From Holophagales bacterium (lineage in GTDB: Bacteria; Acidobacteriota; Thermoanaerobaculia; UBA5066), in assembly GCA_016719485.1 (NCBI GenBank), contig JADJZB010000029.1, positions 186,001-250,000 on the forward strand: a stretch of 64,000 nucleotides of DNA. The letters are read 5' to 3'. The notes under the pieces were generated by a model, which did not search any database, was not told where the DNA came from, and saw only the letters and a program-made list of their open reading frames with translations. Shown here in pieces: positions 63,762 through 64,000 of the stretch. The translations under genes and the position numbers were made by a program. Each line of letters begins with the position of its first letter. The first letter of the stretch is position 1.

Positions 63762-64000
63762 TCAGGAGATGTCGTAGGCGAACTTGCCCTCGTCGCCGAC
63801 GCGGACGTGGACCTTCGAGATCGTCCCTCCCTCGGCCATCCGGGAGAGGAACTCGCCGGAGAGGTCGGGAAGGACGGTCTTCGTGAGGATCGAGTCGACG
63901 TTGCGTGCGCCGCTCTCGACCTCCTTGCACCGGCTGCCGATCTCGTTGATGACGGCCTCGTCGTAGCTGAAGGTCGCGCCGTGGTTCTCCATGAGGCGCT
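63762..64000 (-). CDS. clpV: ClpV (TssH) AAA+ ATPase, C-terminal fragment at window edge
   Basis: The last 80 or so codons of ClpV; the rest lies beyond the window. ENHGATFSYDEAVINEIGSR and EVESGARNVDSILTKTVLPD are the C-terminal oligomerisation domain of the type VI ClpB-like ATPase, with GARNVD its hallmark. ClpV disassembles contracted sheaths. Confidence 0.9.
   Translation of the reverse strand, partial: RLMENHGATFSYDEAVINEIGSRCKEVESGARNVDSILTKTVLPDLSGEFLSRMAEGGTISKVHVRVGDEGKFAYDIS

Overview
The window is a 64 kb piece of a very GC-rich, gene-dense bacterial chromosome from a Gram-negative organism (porin-like barrel, LolA-like proteins, lipoproteins, type VI secretion parts). Giant signal-peptide beta-propeller sensor kinases, many Ser/Thr kinases, an archaeal-type PEP carboxylase and large secreted fusion proteins fit an Acidobacteriota-like (for example Thermoanaerobaculia) or Myxococcota-like lineage. 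This placement is inference only. At least 14 apparent single-base frame breaks, most in short G or C runs, suggest a draft or metagenome assembly with indel errors. I therefore annotate broken genes as single genes and note each break.

Layout. 1-15 kb holds metabolism: archaeal-type PEP carboxylase, a membrane protein, a PLP decarboxylase, a PAS protein, a membrane-domain GDPD, a phytase-like esterase, HutH with an unusual Ala-Cys-Gly MIO triad, a halogenase-like flavoprotein, secreted proteins and an RRM protein. Three short GGGGTCAGGTCT-type repeats lie between these genes. 16-22 kb holds an NtrC-like AAA+ regulator followed by a 1330-aa membrane sensor that couples a two-component-type propeller to a Ser/Thr kinase.

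22-42 kb is the accessory heart of the window. It contains an intact lid-less Hsp70, a degenerate Hsp70, and three membrane-anchored proteins with an HPD-less J-like N-terminus. Two of these, plus one secreted protein, end in C-type-lectin-fold modules (FGE-sulfatase or DUF1566/Lcl_C), the usual targets of diversity-generating retroelements (DGRs). An Avd-like protein and a truncated Avd/Hsp70 chimera lie directly downstream of the two DUF1566 ends. No reverse transcriptase was found in the window. Also here are a lipase and a second protein sharing long arrays of a 14-residue His/Glu/Ala repeat, an eCIS-core (DUF4157) metallopeptidase, a two-TM coiled-coil protein and two thioredoxin-fold proteins. 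My reading is a retroelement-diversified, Hsp70/J-like surface recognition system with candidate effectors.

42-51 kb encodes an ABC transporter (ATPase, permease) with a LolA-like protein and an outer-membrane barrel in one overlapping operon, then a propeller histidine kinase. 51-58 kb encodes secreted or signalling proteins: a beta-helix protein, acid phosphatase, HD-GYP and a carboxylesterase fusion. 58-64 kb holds a heme-type DUF3365 sensor, a Ser/Thr kinase with duplicated C-terminal modules, an unknown protein, a methyltransferase, a fused TssB-TssC-like sheath protein and the C-terminus of ClpV, so the right edge enters a type VI secretion locus.
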